This document shows positions 11,773 through 23,309 of a stretch of DNA of 64,000 nucleotides, one piece after another. Position 1 is the stretch's first letter, and each line of letters opens with the position of its first letter. The DNA lies in NCBI GenBank assembly GCA_036346205.1, contig JARFJB010000821.1:6183222-6247221 (forward strand), given 5' to 3'. The notes beneath the pieces are model-generated. The model had not been told where the DNA came from. It searched no databases and saw only the letters and a program-made list of their open reading frames with translations. Source of the DNA: Vesta saturnalis. Taxonomy: Eukaryota > Arthropoda > Insecta > Coleoptera > Lampyridae. Position numbers and translations under genes: made by a program.

Positions 11773-12902
11773 TCAGAGGTCAATCGCAATTTTCGCCTCA
11801 GCGAGTACTGCTGTCACCTTTCGGAGGACAGGTAGGGCCTTCTCCATATTCACATATCCGAGGATGTCCCATAGGGAGTCGAACCCTAAGACGGGTTGGG
11901 TAGGCGTGATACTGACTGCAGGTGGAGCCGCTTTCGGCATCGTCTGCCAATGCTTTGGAGTAAGCGACGCCTGTTCGTGTTGAAGAAGGCGCCACTGTTG
12001 GGGTGGTCGTCTTCGAGCGCTGTTGGGCTTTTATCTTCTTCCTTGGCGGAGGTCGAAGGAACTTCAAGCAACTTCTGTACCTCGCGGGGTGGTCCCCACC
12101 CCAATTAACGTACTTTGCCTAGTTGGTGCGGGGTTTCGTGTATTCACTGCTGTGGTGATCGCCGGCGCACTTGACAGTACGCTGCGGCCCTAACATCGAT
12201 GACACGGTCCGATGCCAGGCTTCCGATTAAAGTCTTCGACGGTGACTCGTTGGTGGGCGACGTGCTCTTCCTCTGGGATCATTGCCTTCTCTGCGGACGG
12301 TAGCTGTACCAGTATCAGAAGGACAGAACGTCCTTGCTGCTTCATCCTGGAGCAATAATAAACGTTAAGACCACGTTGATGCAGTTGGACGGCCTTGGCC
12401 CTTGGCTCGGGTGAAGGCAATCCTCTTCTGACGAAGGATTACCAGTACCTTCTCCCTGGTAACGATCTTCATGGCTTCCAGCGCGGCTTTCAGGAGTTCG
12501 AACGCGTTAGTGGTCGTCGTCAGTGTTGCTGACAGTCCTTCGGCGTCTTCTATGGTTTCTTCCTCTATGTTCTGAAGTTGTGTTCGTCGGGGCTGGTGGA
12601 ATCGGGACGAGCTTCTTCTTCTTTCATTTCTTCGGCGATGACTACTGTATCGGCAGCGCAGCGGGTGAATGTCGACGGAGCTAGCGTGGCGACGTCGTTT
12701 GCAGTTCTAATTGTGTCTTCTTCAGCCGCCTCACCTTATTTGCGGCGGCGGCCCGTGGTACGTTGCTGCTCGGTCCTACCCACGGTAGGTCGAACAGCGA
12801 CTGTATCTCGTACCGTGTCGGCGGTGGAAGCGGGCGGGGGTGATCCGCCATCTATTGACAGTAGTCGCGCAACCTCTCTTCTTGACTGTAAAGCTGACTC
12901 AT
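11773..12902 (-). pseudogene. Jockey-type LINE ORF1 (gag-like) relic
   Basis: GC-rich island in AT-rich flanks. The minus-strand frames carry the order expected of Jockey-clade ORF1: an N-terminal low-complexity segment (start ~12902), SRMKQQGRSVLLILVQLPSA and HVAHQRVTVEDFNRKPGIG (the region preceding the zinc knuckles, ~12370-12220), a first knuckle start PCHRC (~12190), KCAGDHHSSE and a degraded NWGGDHPARYRSC knuckle (~12175-12080), a PPPRKKIKAQQRS basic tail, and a C-terminal helix DSLWDILGYVNMEKALPVL ending at a stop at 11773. A deletion between PCHRC and KCAGDHH removes part of the knuckles, and several stops and frameshifts break the frame. ORF1 proteins bind the LINE RNA. No ORF2 follows, so only this part survives. 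Confidence 0.72.
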
Positions 12903-12909
12903 CGTGAAA

Positions 12910-13660
12910 ACGATGTCGGCTACTGCCGTAGATTTTGTGATAACAAATTTGTCTTTAATTCTGTTCGAGCGCTAAACCTCGATTGCCATACCATCAGCAA
13001 ATGGGAGGTTAATTATTCTTCTTTATCCGATAGTAATTCTTTTATTTCTTTTCTAGTTGTTTGCCGCCATTTCTTTAGTGTACATTTTGAGGGGCGCTCT
13101 CTTACTTTTTAATATTTACCTGAATTCTTCCTACCGTAGACAAAGACTTTCTTCATGTCTAAGAACATATACTAATACCTTTGATTATATATACTTTATG
13201 TATAGCGCATTAATCACGTACATCCCGTATTCCAAATTGTTCATTAAAAGTACAGTCTAATTATTCACTGAAAAGAAATGAAATAAACATAAGTGGATAC
13301 TGGACAGCTGGTTTTAGTCTCAAATGAAAGCGAATAATGTCAGGAGGTAACGTTCACTTTACCACCCCTACCCCTCCATATCCCTCCTGAGACTAAGGTA
13401 AAAATAAAAATCCGGTTATTCAGCAAATTTTGGTAAACCTCTCCTAAGCGCTCCAACACATCTACCCATAGTCTCCTCTAAAGGTGAGAAGAGAATGATA
13501 AATAATAACAGTCAATTTTAGTGTTAAAAGAATTTGCATCCTCAAACAGGCAAAGAGTGAACGGAAAATATATAACCTACAGAGTCCATTTTGATGTCAA
13601 TGTCGGGTTTGTGAAGTTAGCAGAATATAAATAGTACTAATTCTCAAATTGCTCTCATAC
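12910..13660. other. Intergenic stretch, nothing coding
   Basis: Contains C-rich phrases (ACCACCCCTACCCCTCC near 13363 and CTCCTCTAAAGGTGAGAAG near 13470). Similar phrases near 15000 and 15175 suggest these may be outer parts of the foldback-like repeat to the right. Confidence 0.4.
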
Positions 13661-13671
13661 GTTAGAGCTTG

Positions 13672-14925
13672 GTTTGTGCTCGTTGGTGCTTCAAAATTTT
13701 TTGGCAAAACCTAATTTAACTATTCTGTGTTATTCTACCAACTTCACACCTCGATGAAAGCACAAACGTCGAAACTGGATGTATCGGTTAGTGCATCGTT
13801 TGTGCTCGTTAGTGCTCCAACAATCTTTTTGGCCAAATCAAAAGGTTGCGAAATAGAACCATTTTGAGGTGTTCTGTCAACTTCACGCTTTGTTGAAAGT
13901 ACAAATGTCAAAAGTTTATTTATCGGTTAGTTCTCTTTAGTGCTTCAATAAATTACCAAACGCTTTCAAACTAGAGCCATTTTGAAGTGTTCTGTCATAT
14001 TCTCATATTATTGAAGGCACAAACGTCGAAACTGGGTTTATCCGTTCGTGCTTCATTTGTGCTCGTTTCTCGTTAGAGCTTCAATAAATTTTTTGGCCAA
14101 ACCAAAGGTTATCAAAATAGAACCATTTTAAGGTTTTACAAATTGCTCTGAGGTAATAAATAAAATATAAATAAAACAATGCATATCGCAGTTATATTAC
14201 TCTAAAATTGAATAATCAATGAAGATAATGTTACACAATTAGGGAAATTTTTTTAAAGGCATAATAACAAAGAATACCTAATGAAAATTTAATGACGTTC
14301 CCAAGAATAAGGAATATGATCAATCCAGTTCATTTTAAAACAATGGATTAAAGGTTTAACTACTTCATTAACTATAAATTGTTTTAATCCTTGTTTTGAA
14401 GTACATTTAGAGGAACTAACACTAGTTAGGTTTATTAATTCTCCCTGAACGCAAATATGTTTTATTGAAGTTGGTTGAAGCACTAACTAGCACAAGCGAG
14501 ACATTAACTGATAAACCTGCTTTTGACGTTTGTGCCTTCAACAAGGTGTGATACTGGCAAAAAACCTCAAAATATGTCTGTTTCAAAATCCTCTGGTTTT
14601 GCCGAAGCACCAAGGGGCACAAACGAGGCACTATCCCATAAACCGCGATTTGACGTTTCTGCGTTCAACAAGTTGTGAAGCTGGCAGAACACCTCAAAAT
14701 GCTTTTATTTCAGAAGGCGTTGGTTTTGCAAAAAAATTATCGAATCAATAAAGATCACAAACGAGGCACTAACCTATAATCTCAGTATCGACATTTGTGC
14801 CTTCAGCAAGGTGTGAAGTTGGCAGAACACCCCAAAATGGTAATATTTAGAAAGGGTTTGGTTTTTCACAAAACTTATTGAATCACTAACGAGCACAAAC
14901 GAAGCACTAACATATCCGATGAATT
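13672..14925. mobile_element. Foldback-like element: inverted arrays of ~120-140-bp tandem units
   Basis: Left array (13672-14155): about four direct units of a TTTGTGCTCGTTAGTGCTTC ... CAAA-rich ... TGTTCTGTCAACTTCAC ... GAAAGCACAAACGTC ... TATCGGTTAG pattern. Right array (14460-14925): about 3.5 units of the same sequence in reverse complement (GAGCACAAACGAGGCACTAA ... GACGTTTGTGCCTTCAACAA ... GGCAGAACACCTCAAAA). They are separated by ~300 bp of AT-rich DNA without a recognisable transposase. Terminal inverted repeats built of tandem units are the hallmark of Foldback/Galileo-type elements. Exact outer ends and a target duplication could not be set. Confidence 0.6.
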
Positions 14926-15539
14926 TGGGAATTAGTGCCGTTTATCTTCTGCTGACTTCACGGACACGACAATGTCTGGATATGATCCACTCCTAAGCAC
15001 CACCTCCCTATAACCCCTGCCTAGTAGAGGTGAAAAGTGGAAGGGAAAAATAATATTGCTTTTTCTTTAAAACACTAGCAGTATCTAATGAAAGCTTATA
15101 ATATTTAATTGTACAATCAAAGATAGAATGTTTCGAGATGTGAAGTAAATCTCTTCTTAGCATCCATACAGCGCCTCCCTCCCTGTAGTCTCCCTTCTAA
15201 TAGGAAAATTGATTGAAATGTAAATCGTCCACGATTACCTTTGTACTTGTTCTTTCTCTTTAGGATATTTATCACTATCCTTGCTGAACGTACTACCGAA
15301 CTTACCACAACATGTTCTTTTTTACTGTACTCTTCTTCACCAGGGGTAACGTTATTTTGTACATACAGAGATATTAATTAACTCCTTCAATCCGTTTTTC
15401 TGAAGGCCCTTTAGGAAATCCACTTGAAACAATCTTATTCCCTGAAATAAATTCACCAATATTTTCCTCTAACATGAAATAAAAGTAGAATGGGTACGCT
15501 TGAGGACAACGACGCCCAGCCTCGCGGCGCCTGTGGGCT

Positions 15540-15850
15540 ACATCTGAACTCCGTGCGAGGGTGTCGGTCATTTTCGGCAGCCATTTTTGTGTCATCGTGA
15601 GACATCGGGCGTCGGCGACTGTACTTCGTGCGAAGTGTTGGTCATTTCCGGCGGGCCTTTTTGTGTCATCGTAGGACATCGGGCGTCGGTGTCTGAACTT
15701 CGTGCGAGGGTGTCGGCCGGTTTCGGAGTCCATGTTTGTATCTTCGTAGGACATCGTGCGTCGGCGTCTGAACTTCGTGAGAGGGTGTCGGTCATTTTCG
15801 CAGTGCATTTTTGTGTCTTCATAGGATTTCGTGCGAGGGTGTCGGTCTTT
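15540..15850. repeat. GC-rich ~75-bp minisatellite, 4-5 copies
   Basis: Units begin CTGAACTTCGTGCGAGGGTG, then TCGGTCATTTTCGG...TTTTTGTGTCATCGTAGGACA and TCGGGCGTCGGCGT. Starts are at about 15544, 15619, 15692, 15768 and 15827. The period is close to a multiple of three, so frames stay open on both strands (15374-15808 and 15592-16014 minus, 15587-15976 plus). That explains the long frames without a gene. Confidence 0.8.
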
Positions 15851-15984
15851 TTGGGAAAAAGAATGACAGTATCTAGCGGTGTATTTTTAAAACTAATTTC
15901 TGTAATGGAATCGTCATCTAGTGGTATATTTTTAAAAAGTGTGGCGGGAAATTTGAAAATGGTATTCGAACAATAGCACCCTGA

Positions 15985-16190
15985 TTCTATCTTACAGGTA
16001 TACGGTTCCGGCACGTGCTCTCGTAGCTTCGCTCGGTTTCTCTTGTTTACTATAGCGGAACATTTGAAATAGCATTCTAATAATGGGCTCGTAAGACAGG
16101 GCTCCGGAACTGGCTATCGAGGCTTCGCTCGGACCTCCTTGTTTACTATAGAGGTAAATTTGAAATAGTATTCCAATAAAGGAATCTATC
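15985..16190. repeat. ~100-bp tandem duplication
   Basis: Two units each contain a GGYTCCGG start, CGWRGCTTCGCTCGG, CTTGTTTACTATAG and ATTTGAAATAG, starting near 15991 and 16089. A GTATATTTTTAAAA pair at 15880-15935 precedes them. Confidence 0.65.
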
Positions 16191-16199
16191 CGTGGCATT

Positions 16200-16790
16200 G
16201 TCAACCATTTTTGAAATCAATCAGTCAAATAGAAATTAACCAAACCAGTTAAATCAAAATAGTAATAACAAAACTTGGTATCACATGATTTATTTATATA
16301 ACATGACGAATATAAATCTGATTTTCTTAACGAATATTAAATTGGTGCCCATCTTTAGTTATCCTCGGTAAATTGTTGTATACGTTGGTGCTTGAAAAAC
16401 TTATGGTGAGGCTCGGGTAGCGCACATATAAAATCTCTCATCTCCATCATATACCTTTCTCCGTACTTATTATGATACGACGCTCAGATTGAATATCTTG
16501 CATTCTGCTTCTGCTTCTAAATCCTTAACGTTTTAAAAAGGTTTAAAAATATGTTGATGCATTTAGAGCAGATAAATCCATACCTGTAATTATAATATAA
16601 CATTAAAAATCTGTACAACTAAATAAAATAAGGTATAAAACCAAAACGATCACTTACAGTGTTGTTGACATCGAATATCCTCGATTGTGGGTTCATAATA
16701 CGGCGAACTCATTTATGTTGCTGACGGAATCACAGCTTTAAAGTTACTAACGTAACGCAGTGATGTATATTGTTCGAATCAATTTTTTTA
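16200..16790. other. Intergenic stretch, nothing recognised
   Basis: AT-rich, no supported feature. Confidence 0.45.
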
Positions 16791-16794
16791 AATA

Positions 16795-17460
16795 ATTTCA
16801 GACTTGGGCCGAAAAATGATGCGCTGCTCCATCATGCGGGAAAGGTCTAATCAAAAATGATCGCTTCCCAGACATTAACTGAGAACCGTTGTTGGTGACC
16901 ACGTACGACGGTATTGTGAGGGTTCCTGTGACTCCAGATGTGGCTGTTCCGTATGTTGAGTACATCATCCCTTGTGAAACATGCCTCATCCGAAAATATC
17001 ACATCCGAAGCAAAAGAAAGCACAACTGCAGATCTCTCCAAAAACCAGCGACAAAATTCTGATCTTGGCGCAAAGTCTGTTTCACCTAGAGATTAAACCT
17101 TTTGCTTTTCAAACCGATGTTGCCGGACTTCATGTAAAACTCTCCAAACCGATATGTGAGAAGCACCATTATCGTGAGCCACAGCATGAGTGCTGGTGGA
17201 TGGATTTTCTGCTACGCGTTTTTAAACCTCCTCTTCAAAACGCAATATTCGCCTATGCTTCATTTGTCAAGAGAGTGCAGAACGCTTGAGAACTCCAGTC
17301 TCTCTTAAACATGAATGCATGCGTTGGAAAATTTTACGGTTTGGATGCCGCCGATCAGGAAAACGTTGTCGATATAAACGAGCGGTTTCACTATGGTTCC
17401 GTTTGCAGCACCATAAATAAAATGTATACCTGCTAATTCAGCAGGTATGTAGTTTTCCAT
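16795..17460 (-). pseudogene. DUF4817-type mariner transposase, C-terminally truncated relic
   Basis: The start at 17460 gives MENYIPAELAGIHFIYGAAN, the characteristic DUF4817 opening. A frameshift at ~17370 continues into YRQRFPDRRHPNRKIF, then CLRETG, ILRFEEEV, VAENPSTSTHAVAHDNGASH (the helix-turn-helix region), CRWFLE, FSDEACFTRDDVLN with the first Asp (~16995) and HQQRFSVNVWE. A second frameshift gives IRPFPHDGAAHHFSAQV with the second Asp (~16820). Nothing after the second Asp remains. It belongs to the same family as the relics at 187 and 2845 but is a separate, older copy with several stops. Confidence 0.82.
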
Positions 17461-17966
17461 AATGATAAAAAACGCGAAAACCATGAAACTGATGCACAAC
17501 AAGCGAACTCTCTTGACAACAGTAAATAAATATGCCTATAAAAAAACTACCTATCAATTTTATCAATGATTGATTGATTTTGTTAAAATGCGTTATTTTA
17601 AATAATTCAAAACTGTAAAATATCTCTGTAAATAAGCTTCTAATCAAAATTTTTCAAGAACCATTTCTTTTTCTAAATTAAACTTAAAATTAAAAAAAGA
17701 CTTTTAGATTTGAAAAAAATGAAATGGCGTAAAGATAAGGAGGGAAAAGTGGCGCCAACCCTGAATATCTACGCCACTGGAAGATATCTACAAAACTTGA
17801 AATAGCCAAATTAAAGATCTTTGTTTGTTTATTGTTCATAACCAAAAACTGTCGTATTTCTTTAAACTTTGGCACCCTGTATCTGTTAAAGGAAGTCATC
17901 TTGAGTGATTTATTTTTTCATTTTGTTTATCGGCCATTTTGTTAGTATTTATTTTTTCAACGTATA

Positions 17967-17969
<3 letters not shown>
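17461..17969. other. Intergenic stretch
   Basis: No coding. A TTTGGCACCCTGTATCTG phrase at ~17868 resembles a mariner-type tip but has no visible partner. Confidence 0.4.

Positions 17970-18029
<60 letters not shown>
17970..18029. repeat. (TA)n microsatellite
   Basis: 60-base TA tract ending at the tip of the MITE at 18030. Confidence 0.98.
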
Positions 18030-18033
<4 letters not shown>

Positions 18034-18485
18034 GGTTCAAAAGTCTGGAACAAAATTCATAACTTCCAAAATAATTATTTTTGGAAAAACGTTTTTCCTT
18101 TCTGGAACGCATAATAAATTTTAAAAACAAAAACAAAGTAATCAGACGTTAGATAAGTCAGCTAATGATCACCGGAGATGTTCCAGAAAGGAAAAAACTG
18201 ACGCATTGAAAAGATCGCCATTTTATTATACCTTAATCGATTGTTTTAAAATTGGGATTTGAGTTCCCATTATTAAGAGCTTTCCAACAATGTGCCACAT
18301 GACCCCCTTCCATTTAAAAATTTTTTTTTAAAATGGCGCGTGGTCGCCATCTTGAGTTTTTGGTAAAATTGTGTTATGCTAAAATGTGCCCAACCTAAAA
18401 TAAAAATCGACCTGTACGAGAGATTTTTCCAAAAATAATTAGTTTGGAAATTATGTATTTTGTTCCAGACTTTTGGACCACCCTG
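18030..18485. mobile_element. MITE with ~60-bp TIRs
   Basis: GGGTGGTTCAAAAGTCTGGA at the left and, inverted, GGGTGGTCCAAAAGTCTGGA at the right begin arms that match over about 60 bases, down to the AATTATTTTTGGAAAAA block. Both ends abut TA. The 456-bp element has no transposase. Its tip type is that of the Tc1/mariner superfamily. Confidence 0.88.
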
Positions 18486-18614
18486 TACATATAACGAAAT
18501 GTGCATATCTTAGGGGTAGATAGGAACACCGAGCTGGTTCTAAATAACCTATATTTAATGGGTTTCGAAATTTTTCAACTAAGATACAGGGTCATTTTGC
18601 TTATTTTTACTATA

Positions 18615-21253
18615 CAGTGTGTCCAAAATTGGTCTGTGCAGTATTGCTATCTTGGAAACTATAAAAGATCGAAAGACAGTTAAATGGAAGTTTTAGAGAA
18701 TTTTGAGCCCACTAAAATGTCATTCTGAAATTAAGGCTATCTCAAATATTTTTCAAAATATTTTTATCCCCTATTCATTGGTGACAGAAAAAAATTAATC
18801 CGACGTTTCGTCGATTAGAGACCATCATCAACTTTATTTTTTCATATGGGGCGGAAATTAGCTAATGGTATAAAATGATTCCTTTTTTATTCTAAATTCA
18901 ATGATGTATAACACTTAATGATAATTCGACGTTTCGGCCCTCATTGTTGACATTTTCAAATAATTTTTTCTTTTATGAAATATTTTTGAAAAAAAAAACT
19001 ACCAAAGCAATTTATTCTGCAAATGTGCATTTATTTCAACTCATAATTCATAATAGGACGTTTCGACTCATCAAAAGCATCATCAAGTAATCTCTTATGA
19101 ACAGTAGCTACCTATTCGTATTACGATATCGAAAAAGCCTTTCCAAACCTTGTCTTAAACAATGACAGATAAACAACTCTTTTATTAAGTTTAAATTTAA
19201 GTAAACACCTAACAATACATTTACTTCAAGTGAAAATATTTAGAAAAATCTGAAAAATCTTATTAAAACACTTAAAAATTAACTACAGCTAAATAATGAA
19301 TTCGATTATTGTAAATTTCTGGTAGTAGGCTTTGATGAGTTTAAAACAATTATTGTATAACAATTATATTAGTGTGCTACATCAAAAATGAAAGAAATGC
19401 TACCAGAGCTAGTGATGATTATTTTCAAATGAAAGACAATCTGGCAGAAATCATTTTAATAATGTAAGAAATTTAATAGCATTTGGAAGTTTTGAAAAAC
19501 CACGTTTAAAAAAGTATGCGATCGATAATGAGAATCGCAACGGAAACATTTTGGAATATTTTGACGAAAATCCGAAATCTTCAGTACGAAATTGTGCCAC
19601 GGAGTTTCATATTCCAAAATCCACTGTACAGAATGTTTTGAAAGTTGTTAAATATCATCCTTACAAGCCAACAATTGTACAAGGCCTGCAGGAAGGTGGC
19701 TTTGGCAGGAGAATCGAATTTTGTAATTGGTACCATCGTAAATGTCAAGAAAATCCTGATTTTTCTGATAAAGTTGTATGGACAGATGAAACACGTTTTA
19801 CCAACTGTGGAGTGGAGTTCAATAAAAAAAGTCATCATTACTGGGCTCGTGAAAATCCACATATGCGCGATCTACGCCGGCTTCAAGTACGATTTGGTTT
19901 TAATGTGTGGTGCGGAATGATCGGTAAGTAATACCGTTGCTTGAGTTAATTGAGTAACATTTAATAAATTAACTACGACTCATTTTTTTAATATTCCCAA
20001 TTAATATCAGGAAATCGTCTGATTGGCCTATTTATTTATGACCACACGTTAACAGGGCAACGATACCTTTTAATGTTGCAAAACCAAATCATTCCATCCA
20101 CTCGTAAAGCTGTTCCCCCTGATGAATTTACTAACTTGTGGTTCCAACAAGAGAATTTTTCCGGGAGATTTTTCGTGAAAGAATAATATCCAGTGGTGGT
20201 CCTGTGCGTTGGCCTGCTAGGTCTCCGGACCTTACCCCATTAGACATTTATTTATGGGGATATGTCAAAAATGAGGGGTATGAATTTGATCCCCCAAAAA
20301 AATAGGGAAGTTCTGGAACATGGAATTATTAATATTATTGAAAATAATAATCGTAATACAATACGTCTAGTAACCAGAACTGTCGCAAAAAATGTGAAAA
20401 GTGCATTGAAAAAAATTGTTGACGTTTTGAATAATGGTATGTAGAACTAATGTCGGTTTTATAATTATCCTGTAAAATACATTTAATATTAATATAAAAC
20501 ACTATAAAAATTATTTGATATTGTAGCGTTGTAAAATGTATGATTCATTTCTAAAAATGTTTTTTAATTACTTTTTAGTCATAATTTTATGGTTTAAATG
20601 AGTAACATTTAACATAATACCCTAATAACTACTATGTGTTTTTTGAATATTCCCAATTATTATCACTCCTTTGCTTGAGCAATTTATTTATGAATACCAA
20701 GTAAACATTTGAGTATTTTTAAGGCAAGTATTGGAAAGGCTTTTTCGCTATCGTAATAAATAGTTATCTACGAATAGGTACTTAATGATGCTTTTGATGA
20801 GTCGAAACGTCCTATTATGAATTATGAGTTGAAATAAATGTACATTTGCAGAATAAATTGCTTTGGTAGTTTTTTTTTTCAAAAATGTTTAATAAAAAAA
20901 AGAAATATTTGAAAATGTCAAGAATGAGGGTCGAAACGTCGGATTATCATTAAGTGTTATATATCGTTTGAGAAAAAAGGAATCATTTTAAACGTCGGAT
21001 TAATTTTTTTCTGTCACCAATCAATAGAGGATAAAAGTGGCATTGGCAAAGTGTAATTTATTTTTTATATCTGTTCAAATAGCTAAAAACAAAAATTGTC
21101 GATTTTCAGTTTTTTTCGAAAATTTTTAAAAATATTTGAGATAGCTTTGACTTCAAAATGGCATTTTAGTGGGCTCAAAATTCTCTAAAACTTTCTCCAT
21201 TTAACCGTCTTTCGATCTCTTATAGTTTTCACAGACCAATTTTGGACACACTG
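18615..21253 (+). mobile_element. 2.6-kb transposon with ~530-bp terminal inverted repeats
   Basis: The left tip CAGTGTGTCCAAAATTGGTC is matched exactly, inverted, at the right end (21253 inward). Homology of the arms continues past GAGAATTTTGAGCCCACTAA and the GACGTTTCG boxes to about 19150 on the left and 20725 on the right, broken by small indels. TA flanks both ends. Inside is a plus-strand IS630-superfamily transposase with one intron. Arms this long are unusual for mariner-type elements. Each arm carries spaced GAAACGTC motifs. Confidence 0.85.
19425..20444 (+). pseudogene. IS630/mariner-type transposase with an 87-bp intron, core deleted
   Basis: Exon 1 (to 19923) encodes a paired-like DNA-binding region (GSFEKPRLKKYAIDNENRNG, PKSSVRNCATEFHIPKSTVQ) and the first catalytic Asp in VVWTDETRF, then RFGFNVWCGMIG. 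A canonical GTAAGT donor (19924) and TATCAG acceptor (20010) bound an 87-bp intron. The Gly codon is split, and exon 2 continues in frame with NRLIGLFIYDHTLTGQRYLL. The second-Asp region is damaged: FQQEN replaces FQQDG and the following ~25 residues are deleted. After a frameshift comes GGPVRWPARSPDLTPLDIYL with the third Asp. The C-terminus follows another frameshift at ~20310 and stops at 20444. It is inactive. Transposase introns are uncommon, and this one is well supported by frame continuity. Confidence 0.82.
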
Positions 21254-21255
21254 TA

Positions 21256-23309
21256 TATTTTCTCTTCCTAATGTATGATACATGTATTGAAACGTGTCGA
21301 GAAATAAATATTTATATAAAACATTGGGGAATTATGGTAATTATATTTGAAACTTCATTCCTACACATAATATTTGTTTCATTATGATTGAACTGAAATA
21401 AACTTACAATCCTCTAGTACCTAATAAAAAAACATAAAAATATATAACGCGTACTGAAATATTTAAGTATAAACCAACCACTCGGATACGAAATTATTTT
21501 GAATAACTAAAAAGAACTTTACGGTTTAAATTGCTTTGAACTTTCGAGTTGTTCAGATCCAAAACATTATTTCTAACTCGTTCAGACCGCTTTACGTAGA
21601 AACTAAAATTTATTTTTAGTGCAAAATTAGTTCAGTTCCAATTTTTTAGATATTTAATTTTTTTTCGATAAAAATCGATGAATTGTGTTATATGTTGTGT
21701 AGTGGTTAATATATAGTATTTAATATTCAAAGATGGTGGTTAAGAATTTGCATACAAGTTACGTCCGTTCTTTCACGCACAGAACAATTCTATGCATGTT
21801 CGTGTCTATTTCCGACGGAAGTCCAGATGATTCTATCGGAGTTCATTAAATAAAAAAAATTCTATAAATGCAAGTGATTATATCATATATATTGGTAACG
21901 TTACACACTAAACAATTTAATTAGAGCGGGTTATACTTTTTTGCGGCATCGGCACCAAGAGTAATTTGGTGGCGTATTACACCACTTTGTAGCCGGATTC
22001 TTTCAAGAAGATTAAGATCGGTATTTCAGATTAAATTAAAAACCAATATGTTGAGATGAATAGGGTTACCTTCTAGTCAGCCGCCATTATCCTGAAGGGT
22101 AAACGGGGTTAACTACGTTAATAAATAACAATTCGGTATGCTTTAAATCTTACGGAAAGGTATTTTGATAGGCGGAGCGCACCTTAAAACTGTAATTAGC
22201 AATTTGAATATTAATGATCTAATAACGTTTGGAAATTATATGTAAAGCTTGAATCCTTACAACATTCCGCTACTGCAGCAGCGTCGCTTTTTTTAATTTT
22301 TATATCCGGATTATTATAATAGCAATAGCAATAAATCTGGTTGATATTCGATAACACATTTCCGTTGCATACGTACGAACTTCCGCCCCTCAAACCCTTA
22401 CAAATTGTAGAGACGGAAAACCCTAAACTTCCTTATTTGTGAATCAGGATCTGAGACACGTGCCTTTACTTTAATTAAATACCGTGTTTGTCACATGTCT
22501 TCATTCATATACAAATTTATAATGTGCGGCTGCGGGATGTTTTACTTTAGTAAAAATTTGAGCCGTTGACCTTAAAAAAATGTTTTTAACAGATAAGAGA
22601 ACGCGTCTAGAATATGCCTCTTTAAATATAAACAATTGAAATGTGAAAAGTGAATTCTTCATTCTGACTTGAAAATTAAGTAATCTGATGCATATTTACT
22701 CGTATGCTTTACTGCGTAGACTCATACAATTTAAGATTCTTAGAAATACGTGCATTGGTAATAATAATGCAATTATTTCATTCAAATTCTAACCAGAGAC
22801 AATCGTAATCGTTTACAAGCATGACTAAGTCGTGAGTTATTTCGTCTGTGTCAAAATAACGGCATGATCAAAGCTTTGTTTTCTTGAAAGTGGCACAGAG
22901 TTTACCACTATTTGTCTTTATTGTCAACTATGTTATTAGATTCGTGAGAGACTTCTTGGAAATGAGTTATACACATTCACTGTTTTATTTTAGTACCTCT
23001 AACACGTTGATCGCCCAAATAGAGCGAAAAATATCTATTCTAGTGAATCATTATCTTGTACCCTGGATATGGTGTGCTGACTATTATCCGTTCTAACAAG
23101 TCTGTATATGTGACAAATGTAGGTGTTTCGTTTAGTTTAAAGTCAAGTTGAAACTACGGCGCCTAATAAGGTTCGTTGTGAATACAATAAATTCGGTTGT
23201 ATTTTGTGTTTATAAAATGGCAGAAAGTGAGGAAAAGGGGCTAACGAGACATGAAATTCTGAAATTAGCTGTTACCAGACGAAGAAGAACCAGAACCTTC
23301 AGAATTTAT
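21256..23309. other. AT-rich 2-kb stretch, nothing firmly recognised
   Basis: No transposase or RT motif. A short frame from 23217 (MAESEEKGLTRHEILKLA) is followed, after a shift, by an acidic LPDEEEPEPSEF run. The style recalls an N-terminus of a piggyBac-type protein, but the frame is short and runs into a LINE 3' end, so I do not call it. Confidence 0.4.
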
